Source: Papilionanthe hookeriana x Papilionanthe teres
Taxonomy: Eukaryota; Streptophyta; Magnoliopsida; Asparagales; Orchidaceae
Length of the DNA stretch: 64,000 nt
Reading direction: 5' to 3'
Assembly: GCA_022702705.1 (NCBI GenBank)
Contig: CM040433.1
Span: 24,677,797 to 24,741,796, forward strand
Shown: one piece after another, positions 33,880-46,394 of the stretch
How positions within the stretch are numbered: position 1 is the first letter of the stretch
Layout of the letters: the number at the start of each line of letters is the position of its first letter
The notes under the pieces: model-generated
The model's input: the letters and a program-made list of their open reading frames with translations, nothing else
What the model was told of the DNA's origin: nothing
Databases searched by the model: none
Translations under genes and position numbers: made by a program

Positions 33880-34869
33880 AAGCTTACAAAGTGTCGTTTC
33901 ATGGGAGATATATTGGCAATGATATGTTTATCCCTGTATATGTGGGGCAACAAAGTCCATAATATAGTTAATAAAGATACTGGTGGGTTTCACATAAATT
34001 TTATTAAACTTGATGATGTAGCGGTCAGAATGTATTTATACCCTATATTATGAGGTGTGATTTCGCAACTCACTGCCTTATGATGACCGGTGAATGTACA
34101 CAAACGTTCATGACCATTCTGAAGCTAAATTAAAAAAAACAATACAGAAAATAATATATAAGCAAATAAAGGATTAAAGTAATTAAATTAATATGTAAGT
34201 AGATAATTTACTGACATAATATACCAAAAACAGTTATCAATAAAACTATATTGTTATCTCCATCTATAAATATTTTAATGTAAAATTTTATATAATCAAA
34301 ATTTAATTTTCACTATTATAGTAATGTACAAATTAAATTTATTCAGTTTTATGGTTATGACTATTCATGATTATCACTTATGTCGTTTACTATTACTGGG
34401 TATTTATTTATCATGTATATAATTTGTTTATCTCGTTGAGTTTTGTAACTCATTAGATGATTGTAAATTTTTTTACAGGTTAAAAAGAAGTTGAGGATGA
34501 GTAAAACATTTTCATCTTATTATCATATTTAGTTATATAACTATTATTAAACAGAGAAATATTGAGGTAAGATATAAAATGAATTTTATGCTTTGTTAAG
34601 ATTTTGTGTTTTAGATGTTTTATAAATATATTTAAATGAAATCCTTTGGAATTTTTTTGTTTAATTTAAATGATTTGATTTTATTAGAGATGTGAGAAAT
34701 ATTGTAATATATTGTTTCAGGTATACTTAAGTGACTGAGTTTATCACTCATTCTACTCTAACAAATAGGATAATAGAATGGATGATAGGAATTTATTCAA
34801 TCAGCTAAATCATATACACCTCTGTTATATCTCGTGTCGATTTGTGGAAACGTCATTGTTGGGTGTGAC
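33880..34869 (+). repeat. Tekay/Del-like LTR fragment
   Basis: GAGTTTTGTAACTCATTAG, then ACAGGTTAAAAAGAAGTTG followed by AGGATGAG, and the end GGGTGTGACA at about 34860-34869 match the landmarks of Tekay/Del LTRs. No polyprotein is attached, so it is a solo LTR or a fragment. The left end is not defined. Confidence 0.45.
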
Positions 34870-34929
34870 AACAAATTTATATAGTAAATAATTTTTGAAC
34901 ATGCTGCAAAAATATATATTTATATTACG

Positions 34930-35412
34930 GGATGATTTAGGCACACAAGGTTACTTCTTACTCTTCATGAAAGCAAACAATGAGTAAAAAACCTCACTAT
35001 TCTATGAATAATCAACGAATATAAGACCCCCTGCCCAATCCACATCAAAATATTCCCCCAACTACAGAAGAGAATCATGTGAAGAAAAAAAAACGATGAC
35101 TTGGTGTCCCAATAAGATGGCAAATAATTTGATAAACAACAGAGAAATGTAAATGACAAGACTTTTGCATAAAGTGACTTGTTGAACAATGAAGCAAATA
35201 TCCAATCATGTAATAGTCAAATAGCTTAGATTTTCTATCAGTTGTCTATTTGTAGTGGGATCAAAGAGAAGATAACATTTCTCACTGCAATGCTTTGCGT
35301 TTCTTTCTACTGGAATATTTGTAAGGAAAGTATTTTGATCGACTACTAAAATAATCAGATCTTGTATATGTGAATGTCGATTTAACAATGCACGAAAAAA
35401 ATTAGTGAGCAT
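34930..35412 (-). pseudogene. copia RT C-terminus and RNase H N-terminus
   Basis: The minus strand 35412-35206 reads FLTNIPVERNAKH and LLFDPTTNRQLIENLSYLTIT, the conserved DPT.YR.L.G.L.YLT region. Then DVDWAGG near 35035 and the SKK / KSS region near 34960-34935 follow, as at the start of copia RNase H. Many substitutions and frame breaks are present. Confidence 0.7.
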
Positions 35413-35491
35413 ATCAAAACCTAAGAACTAAGAGATGATCCCAAGTTTATTCAAAGAAACATAACAATTCCATTGAATATCTTATAGAGAG

Positions 35492-35922
35492 GGGTTTTTA
35501 TATACACGATACTTGAAACATTGGAATTTACATATATCACACCCAATTTGTATTGTTTACAAATATAACATTTAAATCACTTTTAAAACCCCAAAAATAA
35601 CACTTAGTTGTCTCCCGTTTCTTTCTTGTCATCTCCTTCACTAAAAAGGAAACTTGAAGGTATGCATGTGTTTGATGTTGTACTTTAGGAAAGAGGGGAT
35701 GCAATTGAGGAGAGCTTCGCTTTGAAAGAGGTAATGTTTTCACAGACTAGAACACTCCGCAATTTTTTCAGTAAAGGAGATAATAGGGGAAGTAATGAGG
35801 ACAAAACAGAGTGCTATTTTTGGGTTTTAAGAGATATTTTGGTCTTATATTTGTAAATAGAATAAATTTGGTGTGATATATGTAAATTTTAATGTTTCAA
35901 GTGCCATTGATGTAAAAATCCC
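35492..35922. mobile_element. Foldback MITE, Mutator-like (431 bp)
   Basis: The two ends are long inverted repeats of about 170 bp each. ACTTGAAACATTGGAATTTA and ACATATATCACACC on the left mirror TAAATTTTAATGTTTCAAGT and GGTGTGATATATGT on the right. The termini are GGGTTTTTA / TAAAAATCCC. TATAGAGAG (35483-35491) and TATAGAAAA (35923-35931) form a 9-bp target duplication with two changes. The 9-bp size and long terminal repeats suggest the Mutator superfamily. It carries no gene and splits the copia RT. Confidence 0.75.
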
Positions 35923-35949
35923 TATAGAAAAATAATGACGAATAAAATT

Positions 35950-36430
35950 TGCTATATGTAAAAGAGATAGAATAGAGTTAACCAAATTTAGCAAACCATT
36001 CATGGGATTCTATTTAAAACTATATAGAGAATGCTTTAGCTTGAATACTTTCATTGGAGAAGAGACAGATACCCTAGAGACAATTTCATATAGATTTATT
36101 CCTCATGATTTTCATGGAAAAAGACATTTTTCATATCATTTGGTGAAGTGGCTATTCTTACGAAGTAGCAATTGATATAATCATTAGCACGATGATCATT
36201 TTCGCTACAAGAGCAAACATTTCTTCATAAACAATTCCATTTGATTGATTGTTATCAAGGACAGCTGATTGTGCTTTGTAATGATCTAGAATACTGTCAA
36301 AGTAAAGTTTGATTGAGTATATTCATTGCATGATGTGGCTTTAAAATTTTGGATGGACAATCTCTAATGTATGATTATCCTAAAAACATGGACTTCTTCA
36401 GCCATAGCTTCCTTCCAACATTCATAGTTA
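35950..36430 (-). pseudogene. copia reverse transcriptase, N-terminal half
   Basis: The minus strand gives DNNQSNGIVYEEMFALVAKM near 36240-36190, the YEETFAPVAK motif of copia RT, then PLHQM near 36140 and KLKHSLYSFK near 36030. CWKEAMAEE near 36415 is the start of the domain. The catalytic YVDD region would lie beyond the MITE and is not recognised. Confidence 0.75.
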
Positions 36431-36659
36431 CTAATTTCTTAAAAACTTGAAACAATAAGAATAGAGGTCAATGTGGTGTGAAACTTATATCAATTTAGAA
36501 GATGAGAACTTAGGAAGTTCATCTGGAGTCACTGAGAATCTCATGAGTGGATTCGGTTCGTGGATTAATTTGCATAAGTTCATATGACAGATCAATTAGC
36601 GCAGGCTGGAAAAAAATTGATGTTTAAAGAATACAACAAGATTAGAGATTTGAAATCTT

Positions 36660-37470
36660 TTGGAACCTACATCATAACAGTTATAGACTTTGTGAGAAAT
36701 ATTGTAGTCCATAAATACGCATTTAGCGAACTATGCTGAAAATTTATGATATTCTTGTGTTGATAGATGAATAAATAAACATAATCAAATATGTGCAAAT
36801 CATTATAGTTTGGATGCTTATAAAAGAGATAATATTTAAGTTTTATGGTATAAGAGGGTAATCTATCGATTAGATGGTTGTCGTGCTTATTTCTTAAGAC
36901 CACAAATTTAAGCAAAACTGACAATTCCAATAGTAAGGCTTGAACGCCTAAGAGGTGACATTTTTTTTTTGTCCCACAATACAATTTTATTGAGGTGCAT
37001 ATAGCATAAGCTCTAAGAAATAATTCCCTTATTTTAAAAAAACTCATGAAATTTAATATATAAATTCACCCCTAAATCAAATCTCAATAGCTTCATATGA
37101 TATGAAAATTAAGTCTCAACATAAACAACAAATTTTTAAATGACAAAATACTTCAAACTTTTGATAAAAAAGTAATCCACAAGTACTTGTTGAAATCATT
37201 GATAAAAATTATAAAACATTTGTAAGTTGTACATAATATAACTAGAGAGATAGCTCATAAATCAATAAGGATCAAACCAACATAATTTTTATCATGATTA
37301 CCATGTGATGGAAAGAAAGTCTCTTTTCCTAAATTGCATGTTGAACAGACAAGTGAAGTATGAGAAGCAAAGTGATATTTCATTCTTAATAAACCAAAAT
37401 TTATTAAGTGCTATAAAATTAAAGAGTTTAGATTACTAAACTTCTATGCAAGAGACCATTATTTTGTGTT
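36660..37470 (-). pseudogene. copia GAG-pre-integrase and integrase remnant
   Basis: The 126-codon open stretch 37047-36667 has LLLELSVLLKFVVL, LIDRLPSYTIKL, KHPNYNDLHIFDYVYLF and a final ITVM region, matching the C-terminal half of copia integrase. Above it, 37410-37250 reads HTSLVCSTCNLGKETFFPSH and NYVGLILIDL, the CHH-zinc / GAG-pre-integrase region with the first aspartate. Confidence 0.75.
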
Positions 37471-37479
37471 TATCAAATT

Positions 37480-40310
37480 CAGGATAATGAAATCACCTTT
37501 GAAATGAATTGATACAAAAAATAATTGTCCACCTTTAAGTCCCTTCATGAGTATTTTTCTTCTATCTTGATCCTGCATAGTGCAACCATCATAAGAAAAT
37601 CAAACATAATATTTATTATCTTTGTTTTCCTATATCCTTTTTTTTTTTTTTTTTAATTGCTGAGTTGAGATTACTTGAGAACAGAAGAGATATGAGAACA
37701 TTTTCAACTCTAAGGTTGATATCTCTAGTTATTTTGAGAGACAAAAGACTATTATTAGATAGAATATGATATTAGGAATAAAACTTCAAGTACTAATCGT
37801 ATGATTTAAAGCATTAGAATCTACAAAATATGATGAAGAGAGTATGTAGTGCGTCCTTACTTGGATGCGCTAAAGTAGATAGGGCTTTAATTTTCAGCTC
37901 TTTCACCATCTCAAGAGTAAACCTCCAATTCATTTGTGTACGTAAAAGCAAACTGATTATTAACCCATTGCTTCTATAGAACTTGATTATCAATTCTAAG
38001 GACATTTTTAATTATCCTTAATCAGATATAATGACTTCTTACAATAATTAAAAACTTTGCCTACATAATTTGCAGCACTTTGCCAGTAACCCTTGCATGT
38101 GCAGGATTGTATCTATTTGCATATCTTTTCCTTTATGGTTCTTGTGAGTTGCATATACAACAAGTTTCTAATGTAATTGCAATTTCTAAAGCACACCACC
38201 ACTATTGGAGAATGGTCATGAGTTATCTCTCAAATTCAAGACATTTTCAATAAGAAACGATCTCTTTTAGTCTGTTAATGAACCTCTAGAATGGCTAAAA
38301 GAGAATTAGAAGATACCTTGCATAGATTTATTAACTAATTCTATCAACTGGTTTTGAGGCTTAAAAGGTAATCATGAATTGAGAGGTCTGCTTGAGCATA
38401 ATTCACAATCTCATATTCTGATTGAAAATGTATAGTTGCATTATCCGAAGTGTAGATTTATTGTAAATCTTCTGATATATCATTAGGCATTTTATAAGGA
38501 CTCGTACTGCAAAGAATCACTTTAATAGATTCTATAATCCTTTCCATAACTTTTATTTCTTTTAATATGGAGCTGAAGTTGGTTTTTCAAATGAAGCAAG
38601 ATCGCATCCATCACTATGCCCCAAAAATTATTTTCTCATAACAAAAAATCAAACTTAAAATCGAAAAGTGGATTAATTCTTAATTATGATGTCTCACCAA
38701 AAACACACAAATTATTGATTGATGTACTCATCATAGTCAACTTCTATTTGACTTCTCAAACTCCCGAGAAAAATAATCAATAAGAAATCAAATGAGTCCA
38801 AGCTAATTCAAGAGAGACTAATGACTCTCCAAGTTGAGTTCACGCATGGGTATGACATAAGCACAATTTCACGCATAAGTCAAGTGCACATGCAGATTAC
38901 TCCACGGAAATGAGAGTGATTGACAAAGAGATTGTGGCAATAATAGTGCTAGATGAACTTCAATTGGATAGCTTTTCTCCAATTCCCATGGTGGCAAAGT
39001 GTGTGGATTATATTGAGCTACAGAGATCGTTAGAAAATAAACCCTCATAATAGAGGGGTGGTAGTTGAATAGAGCGGATTTTTAACCAAAAAATAGAGAA
39101 CAAACCCGCATGCATGCGAGGAAACAAAGAGCCAAGTGAATCCTCGTGGAATTTCTACAAAAGTCTCATTGGATTTTCATCTAAACAGACTAATACTAAT
39201 TTGTTGAATCCTCGCAAGATCTTTGTCCCGACCCGCGGGCTTGAAATTTAACCAAGATGAGAACAGACAGTCGAGAAATGTAAATTAATTTTTTCTATAC
39301 ACATGTATAATTTAACAAATGAAAAAAAGTAACCAATCAAATTAAATTAAAATAATCTATTTGAAATTACCTCATTATTAGTTGTTTGTGTCTTATATAA
39401 ACATTTCATCTTGTATCGTTCTATTTTAAATTAATTAATTAAACTTGAAATATTATTTTAAAATGATTGTGAGTTAACAGACCAGTGAATACTGATAATG
39501 ATAAACCACAGTAATACAAGAAAACAGAAAATTATATGCATATCAAACAAGCTTTAAATAAATCAAGAAAAATATTTGATGTTATTCAAAGAACTTTAAT
39601 ATATCAATAGCATATCAATATCATCGTATATTTGTGCGACCGTCACAGAAGCACCGTCAAAAAATTATGTCAATTAAGACATATCAATATCAATATCTTT
39701 TTCCATATACGTGTACGAATACCTTAGTGTTCCCCCACTAGTACCATTAAAGGATGACTCCAACATAGTCAACCAAGAATATACAAGCAGTCAACATGAA
39801 TATATCATTCATGCTCACGTCTCGTTCAATTTAATATACTATAGATAACATACACCAGTGTATGATATTAAGTAGCTACAAACATTCCTGATAAAGTAAC
39901 CGATAAAAAATATATATTTAAATTAAATAAAATTTGTGCAAATATCATTATCTACTAATGCATAAAAATCGATAAGAACAAAAGTATTATCATATATTAA
40001 AAGTATGAGTAATTATCTCGATGATAGACGATCTATTTGCTTTAACATCGATTTATAATATTAAATTATCAATCTATCATGACCTATAAAGTATAAAATA
40101 TTAAATTATCAATTTTAATTATAATTTAATTAATTATCAATTATTATTGTCTTGTACTATTTAGTTAAAATTTCAATATTTAAACTGTAAGATTAAGTAT
40201 GGCAATCAACATCGATATTAAATATTATTAATTAGAATTAAGACCAAACTTTTCTTTAGTATCTGAATCAATTGCACTCAACTTAATTATTAAACAACTT
40301 ACCTTTAATT
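37480..40310 (-). other. Presumed protease-gag-leader part of the copia element, unreadable
   Basis: The position between integrase and the 5' LTR predicts protease and gag here, but no motif could be assigned with confidence. A T-run lies at 37629-37654. Most of the sequence is AT-rich with short open frames only. Confidence 0.3.
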
Positions 40311-40314
40311 TAAG

Positions 40315-40850
40315 TTGAAAACCCATCTCATGCACGCGTTCTCCTTGTTTTATTTGACTCGGTCGCTTGGGATCGAGCGGCCACGGCACGCAAGGATCCT
40401 CTCCCGCACAAGCTCTCGAGGTCGGCTCGTCTTCTTCCTAGCTCAGCTTCGACTCCCTCCCACAAGAAAGCACGGTCTCAACTCGTCCTCCTCCTTCTCT
40501 ACGATACTCCTTCCTTTCCTCTTCTTCTTCACTGGTAGGCTAGGGCATGGGCTCTCCTCCGCCGCTCCTTCCTCCTTCGTTGCTTGACAAAGACGTTGTT
40601 TGTTGCCTCCGACTACGAGGAAACTCTAACTTGCAATATTCGGATCTCCTGTACATTTTTGCCTCCCTCAAGACAAATTTATAGGCAAACTCACTTGTTC
40701 GGTTTCCCAACCTTCTTGATTCGTCTCGTTTTTGTTTGCTTTCCGACTCCTCACTTCAACTCCCCCATGTTCGACTCTTCACTTCCTCTTCCAGCTCGTC
40801 ATTTTTTCTTCCCCCATGTAACACAACCGTTACAATATTTGAAGTAAAAA
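40315..40850 (+). other. GC- and CT-rich island, unknown
   Basis: This stands out from AT-rich neighbours. Two open frames (40315-40587 of 90 codons, 40584-40847 of 87 codons) are serine/phenylalanine/proline-rich, as expected from translating CT-rich DNA. It could be the transcribed leader of an element or the 5' part of a host gene. No domain was seen. Confidence 0.25.
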
Positions 40851-40879
40851 CAAAAGAAAATGGAAGACTATTTAAGTGA

Positions 40880-41215
40880 ATTTTAACAAATAAAATAAAG
40901 CATGAAATTGCTCAACTTCTATTCCATTCTTTGACCCAAATTTATATAATCCTAAGAATTACATAATAGGAAGTATACACAATCAAGAGCAAAAATTTAG
41001 CTATATAATCAATTATCATAATTACATGCATAGGGATTGGTGAGGTGGCATTTATGAGCGCATAGATCGCTGAAGTGGCATATAGGGAGATGCTTTAGCC
41101 ATAATTCGTGAAAACTAATTTCATGAGCACACGGATTGATAAGCTGGCATGCAAATATCCAATTTAGCTATAATTTGTAGAGATTAATTTCCAATTAATT
41201 ATGAATGTTGATACA
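40880..41215 (-). repeat. 5' LTR of the copia element
   Basis: Homologous to 31086-31424 over its length with many substitutions and short indels. Both ends are approximate. Confidence 0.55.
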
Positions 41216-41229
41216 CATATCTGATTGGA

Positions 41230-43630
41230 CAAATTAAGCCATACTCAATCTGATAATCATCTTGCTCCGGCATGCTAAAATAACACACCAAAACAAACTA
41301 ACCAAAGCGCTCAGTTACAATCCTCAACTCAAAAAATGTGTCAACATTGCATATTAGTTTGCTATGAGGAACAAAACTTTACCGAACACCAGCCTGAAAA
41401 GTTATCGAAATAATAACAATAAACAATAATTACGAGAACAAGATCAGAATTGTGAAATGAACGGATTGAAGCAGCTATATTCAGACCAGATTTTAATTTT
41501 ATTTACATTGGCGAGCTCAGATCTCCTAGACCTGCAAAAAGATATCGAATAGATATAAATAATAACTCAGTTAGAAGCAAGAGGCGCACATGATAGCGAC
41601 AAACCCCAATCAGTTTGTTGATCCCAGCATGAACGCGAAGGAAACAAGGTGGATGACGGACCAGCTACAAAATATCTTCCTTAAAAGGAGGAGCAGAACA
41701 CCTACTTCAAGAGAAGCTCTAATCCCAACTCGATAAAGAAGAAGATCAAGATTCACCAAAGCACTTTTTCTCCAATTCGTTCCGTGTTCAAGAGAGTAAA
41801 TGCGCGTTCTGACAGTCTCTCTCCTCTATTCCCTTCGCCCAGATTTTTTAGTCCCTCCGTCTCTCCGTCTCTCCGTCTCTCCGTCTCTCCGCCTTTTATT
41901 CTATCTTTTTTTTATTATTTGTTCACGAAGGCAAAGAAAGGCAGCAGCTGCCTACCCACAACCATCCCATCCTACTATTTCAACAATTAAAATACAGTAT
42001 TTTTTAATATTTTTTATGCCATCAACTATTAAATTAAAAACTAGAATCAATACTTCTAATACATCATATGACAATTTTGATTTTATATATCATAATACAC
42101 ATTTCTATTTGGTATGTATTTATATATTTCTACCCATTTATATATCATGTTCTCAAATACATTACAATGTCCACAACTCCTATACACAGCTTTACAGTGT
42201 GATCATTGCTGATTGTTTAGTTATGTAGTTGTGATATTTCTTTTTAAACAATTAAGAGTATTGAGATGATAAAGTGGAACAAGTAAAATATTGTTATCAC
42301 CTATTGATGTCTATGGGAAGTATTTCTAATGTGTAGATGATGTTGTGGCATATAATTGAAGTAATTTATTTGATGTTTTGTAATAAATGTATTTGTTACT
42401 AAGAAGAGTATATAAGAGAAAATGAAAGTTGATATTATTTTATTTTTAAGATGAATGTAGAGTTAAATGAACGGTCAACGAGTTAGGTTCAAATTATGTG
42501 TTATCAACTCCCGAAATAGGTTTGAATTCTATGTTTAAATGATGCTCAAATTTGATTTGACCTTTGTCATTCATATTTACTTTGAATCTTTTTCAAACTA
42601 ATGAGTTATCTTTCTTTTGGTTTTTTTACTTGGAGCACTTCCCTAAGGCCTATTTTTGTAGGTGAATCATTTATCAATTTTGTTGTGCTAATAGAGGATT
42701 ACTGCAAAGAATATAGCAAATTTGATTGGATATTTATTGATACACAAGCCAAAGGACTGGTTTAAATAAATTGTTCAAAACTTATAAATAATATAACATG
42801 CATTTATTTAAGAGTAGGTAATAGTGTTGTCGGAGATAAACGTGATAAATATTGACATGGCTCCAATGATGTTTTAGCAGCAAAATATCCATTAGAGATG
42901 TCACACGAGTTTGTGATGCATGCACATGAATATGGTAAACAAATATAATATTTTACTTGGAAAGAAAATAAATTTCATCAACATTGAGAACACACAAACG
43001 AAACACTAGAATGATCCCTTCCAAAACATATCTCTGACTTGATGTTTGTTGAATTATGATCTCATATTTTAGATTTTATTCAATGTAGATAAAAGTTGAG
43101 ACAAATTTTTAGACCAACAATCATTGGAAGAAATAGCTACAGACACATATCACACTTCAAATATTAGATCTAAAGGCAATTAATATGCATGACCATGGAT
43201 TATTTGACATGGAATTAGGAGAACTTTTATTTGATCTTATTAACCAAAAGCTACAATCTATAATACTAAGAGGGATTGTGAAATTGATTTATCTCATGAG
43301 AATATTTATTATTATCATAATCAATATATGTTTGATGTAAAATGTCCTCCAAAACATCATTTTCAAATTCATTGTTATGTAGCTTGACACTTCAAACAGT
43401 TGAAGTATGTTTATTTTTTTGTAGGGTTTATATTTGAGGCTTCATAAGTGCATTTCATCTAATGTTAGGTATTTATGATATATTTCTGATACAAGATGTA
43501 GTAGTATTTTATTCGTCATTATAACACAAAATACAAATACTTTGAACTCTTTCTCTAGCCTTTTAAGGATTGGCTTTAAGCCTATATACTTTTGCTTTAG
43601 TTATGGTTGCCCTTTATAGGAAGATGTACC
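41230..43630. other. Stretch without recognised gene
   Basis: Contains a four-fold tandem CCGTCTCT repeat at 41857-41888 inside a CT-rich patch (41760-41960). The rest is AT-rich. The 142-codon open frame at 41800-42228 starts in the CT-rich repeat and ends in AT-rich sequence, without a domain. Confidence 0.35.
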
Positions 43631-44372
43631 TTGTTGTATGCTTTTGGCTAATGATATCCTTCTTGTGGATATGACTGGAGAAAGAGTTCAAGAAAAACAT
43701 TAATTATGGAGGTCTACATTAGATTCTAAAGTCCTTTGTTTGAGTAGATCTAAAACTAAATACATGGTATGTAATTTTAGTAGTAGTAGCCCTAGTGGTA
43801 GAGTTGTAACTATGGGTGATCAAATTATTAAAAGATGCAAACTTATTAGAATTCAAGTGAGTTGGTTAAAGTGGAAGAATGCATCGGGCCTAGCTATTGT
43901 GTGATCCACTTAGACCTAAAGTAAAAAATTTATAATTCTAGTGATATTGCAATGCTCTACGGAGCATAATGTAGGTATTTAAAAGACAAGCATAAAATAA
44001 AGTAAAGTGTTGTTGAGATGAGAATGCTTAAGCGGATGGGTAGCTGGACACTTAGAGACAAAATGTGAAATGAATTTATCCTTGATATGGTTGGTGTAGC
44101 TCTAGTGGCTGACAAGATTTGAGAGAGTCGTCTTTGATGGTTTGGTAAGATTAAATATTGAGCATCTCATGATCCAGCTAGGAAAGTAGATGTTTTAAAA
44201 TAGAGTTATGTTAAGAATGGCAGAGGTAGACCTCAAAAGACTTGAGCTAATTGAATAAATAATGATATTAATATATTAGAATTAAATGATCATATGACAT
44301 TCAATAGGACACAATGTTGAAAAGGGATTCATGTGGTCGACCCCAGTTAGTTGTATAAAGGCTTTCTTTTCT
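43631..44372 (+). mobile_element. RTE-clade LINE, 3' end
   Basis: The plus strand carries the RT catalytic region as LLANDILLVDMTGERVQEK near 43641 (the usual ADD is AND, so one catalytic aspartate is lost). SRSKTKYMVCNFS and VVTMGDQIIKRCKLIRIQVS follow, then SWLKWKNASGL, EMRMLKRMGSWTLRDKM, WWFGKI and NGRGRPQKT. The end reads GGTCGACCCCAGTTAGTTG, typical of RTE 3' UTRs. Stops are frequent. The copy is 5'-truncated. Confidence 0.75.
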
Positions 44373-44375
44373 CGG

Positions 44376-46300
44376 TTATATTTGAAGAATTTAAGTTTCT
44401 AGCTTTTTTATTTATATTTCATCATATAATTCCATTATTCAAACAAATCTCCCTCCCGAATCATATCAATGATTCAAAGAGGAGAGAAACTAAAAAGAAA
44501 GATATACAACAATAAATAGACAAAAAAATAAATCATCAGAATTACATCATCGGAATACCCAAGAATACTCTCGATAAAAGGAGCTTTGCTTATATTATCA
44601 CGAACTTTGAGAATAGGTCATCAAAGGATGGTTATTTCATATGGGAACGCCCCGATGTTTCAAAACTCTTGCTAAGCTACAAGGCACAAAGTGACTCACT
44701 TACATTCAAAATGAATAGTGCCTCGTTGGCATCAAAACTTACGAAATAACCAAAATCATCTTGATGAGGATATCCATATATGTCAGAGCTCACCTGGCCA
44801 TAAGGGTAGAGGGTGAATCTCCGCATCACAAATGGACTACAGCTTATCAGTAATCGGGCTGTCAAGATTGATATCAATAAATTTAAAGGAGCGATAAAGT
44901 TCAAAGGGGCTTAGAAAGAGAAAGGGTAGAGTGATCCTAAATGGTAGAGGTAGTCAGGTAAGGGTACCATGGACTCATTATCCCAATCTACTAAACCCTT
45001 AAGTCCACCTTGTCATGAAAGTAGTCAACCCAACACATCCAGAGATCCTTAGTTAGCAATCCGTGAATTGCATCGTCCACAGGACCTCAGTAGCACTAAA
45101 GTCAAAGAGACAAAACTTATCATATAACTATCAGGTGGAACTCCAAGCGGCTAGACTTATAACTGACGAAATGACGATGATGCCGCAGGAAAGAAAGGAT
45201 GGATGAGGTCCAACTACAAAGTTGTAAAAACTCCACACTAAAGAAGTTATTCCCCATCCGGTTTGGGGAAGCCTCTAACATCCAACATGCGCTAGACAAA
45301 CATCTAAGTATAAAAACCTTATGCTTGGCCAATCGGGTTGAAGAAGCATGAGGACTTCTCCTCGGGGCGTGCAACATGATACAATTATTTAGTCCTAATC
45401 GTGGAGGGCCAATTAGGGTTAACTTGGTATAGTCATGCTATGCAATTCATTTTAAAACCGGTCTGAAGCCATGTAAGAAAGTAAAGTACGTGTTTTAAAT
45501 AATTAAATATTTTAATCCTAATTTTTTTATTAACTTGAATCTTTTATTAAGATTTTGAAGCAAATTTAGAATTTTTACTCCTAAAGAGCGTATATTGTAT
45601 TCGTGATTCTAGAAAAACCAAAGAATGAAATATAGAAATTCATTCCAAGCATGCAAACATGCAATAGAAAACAGAAGAACAAGCCAAATCAAAATAGTAC
45701 GAAAAGATTGATGTCGTTGGGTCGACAACATATTTCAAAAAAGAAAAAGAGCAGCTGGACTCCACACGTATATGCCTGGTCCTAAATCTAGGCATCAATG
45801 TCAAATGTACAATTAGGATACGGCACACGAGTTGCTGCTCTGGTCCCTCACCACGTGGTTCCTGAGCCAAAATGCCTCAGAATTCATGCCCGTATCTTAT
45901 TTCTGCTACACGACTTTCCTAAAGACTCTAAAATTATATCAATAAAGTGAAAGAAATATTTGACATGCAGAAAAATATTTGCATGGGTTATAACATGCAA
46001 CGTGTCTGAGCCAAGCCTGATGGCGGAGCTAAGCAGCACCAGCAAGTAAGTTAGCATGTAAATCATTACATGCCCCCACCCCTTTTATTGTAAATGTGTG
46101 TGCATATATATGGTATGACCCCCTATAGAGGAGAGTGACCTAATATACTATTATGCATATCAAAAGCAAAGAACATGTAGGAACACCAAATGCATGAACC
46201 TAGCCCTAACCTAGCACATCATTTAACAGAAAGTGTCCTAACCAGCATCTAAGTGTTTGGGATAAAGTCTCTAGTTATAGTATGACTTTGACTAGGTCGT
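44376..46300. other. Stretch without gene; possibly a minus-strand gypsy LTR
   Basis: No coding domain was recognised. A polypurine-like tract on its right edge (46302-46320, minus) suggests that part of this region is the 3' LTR of a minus-strand chromovirus. No second LTR was seen to prove it. Confidence 0.3.
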
Positions 46301-46301
46301 C

Positions 46302-46320
46302 ATACCTCCCCCCTCCTAAA
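46302..46320 (-). promoter_or_regulatory. Polypurine-like tract and possible LTR start
   Basis: The minus strand reads AGGAGGGGGGAGGTATGACG, which resembles the polypurine tract plus TGTAATGACC-type start of Tekay LTRs. Confidence 0.35.
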
Positions 46321-46394
46321 GATTTAAGAAATCTAAGGAATGTCACAAGAAAGGGGGTGACATTTTAAAAAAAGTGGTTTCACATATGGTATAA

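Larger units (their letters stand above)
31086..41215 (-). mobile_element. Old Ty1/copia element with nested insertions
   Basis: The segments 31086-31424 and about 40880-41215 are homologous and flank pol fragments all on the minus strand in copia order. From high to low coordinate these are GAG-pre-integrase, integrase, RT and RNase H. The coding parts are shattered by stops and by three younger insertions: an RTE LINE, a Tekay-like LTR and a MITE. A polypurine-like GAGTGGAGA lies beside the left LTR. No primer binding site was found beside the right one. Confidence 0.65.

Noticed and set aside
40315..42228. Host gene exons in the CT-rich patches
   Set aside because: The open frames are serine/proline/phenylalanine-rich products of CT-rich DNA and show no domain or splice pattern that can be followed.
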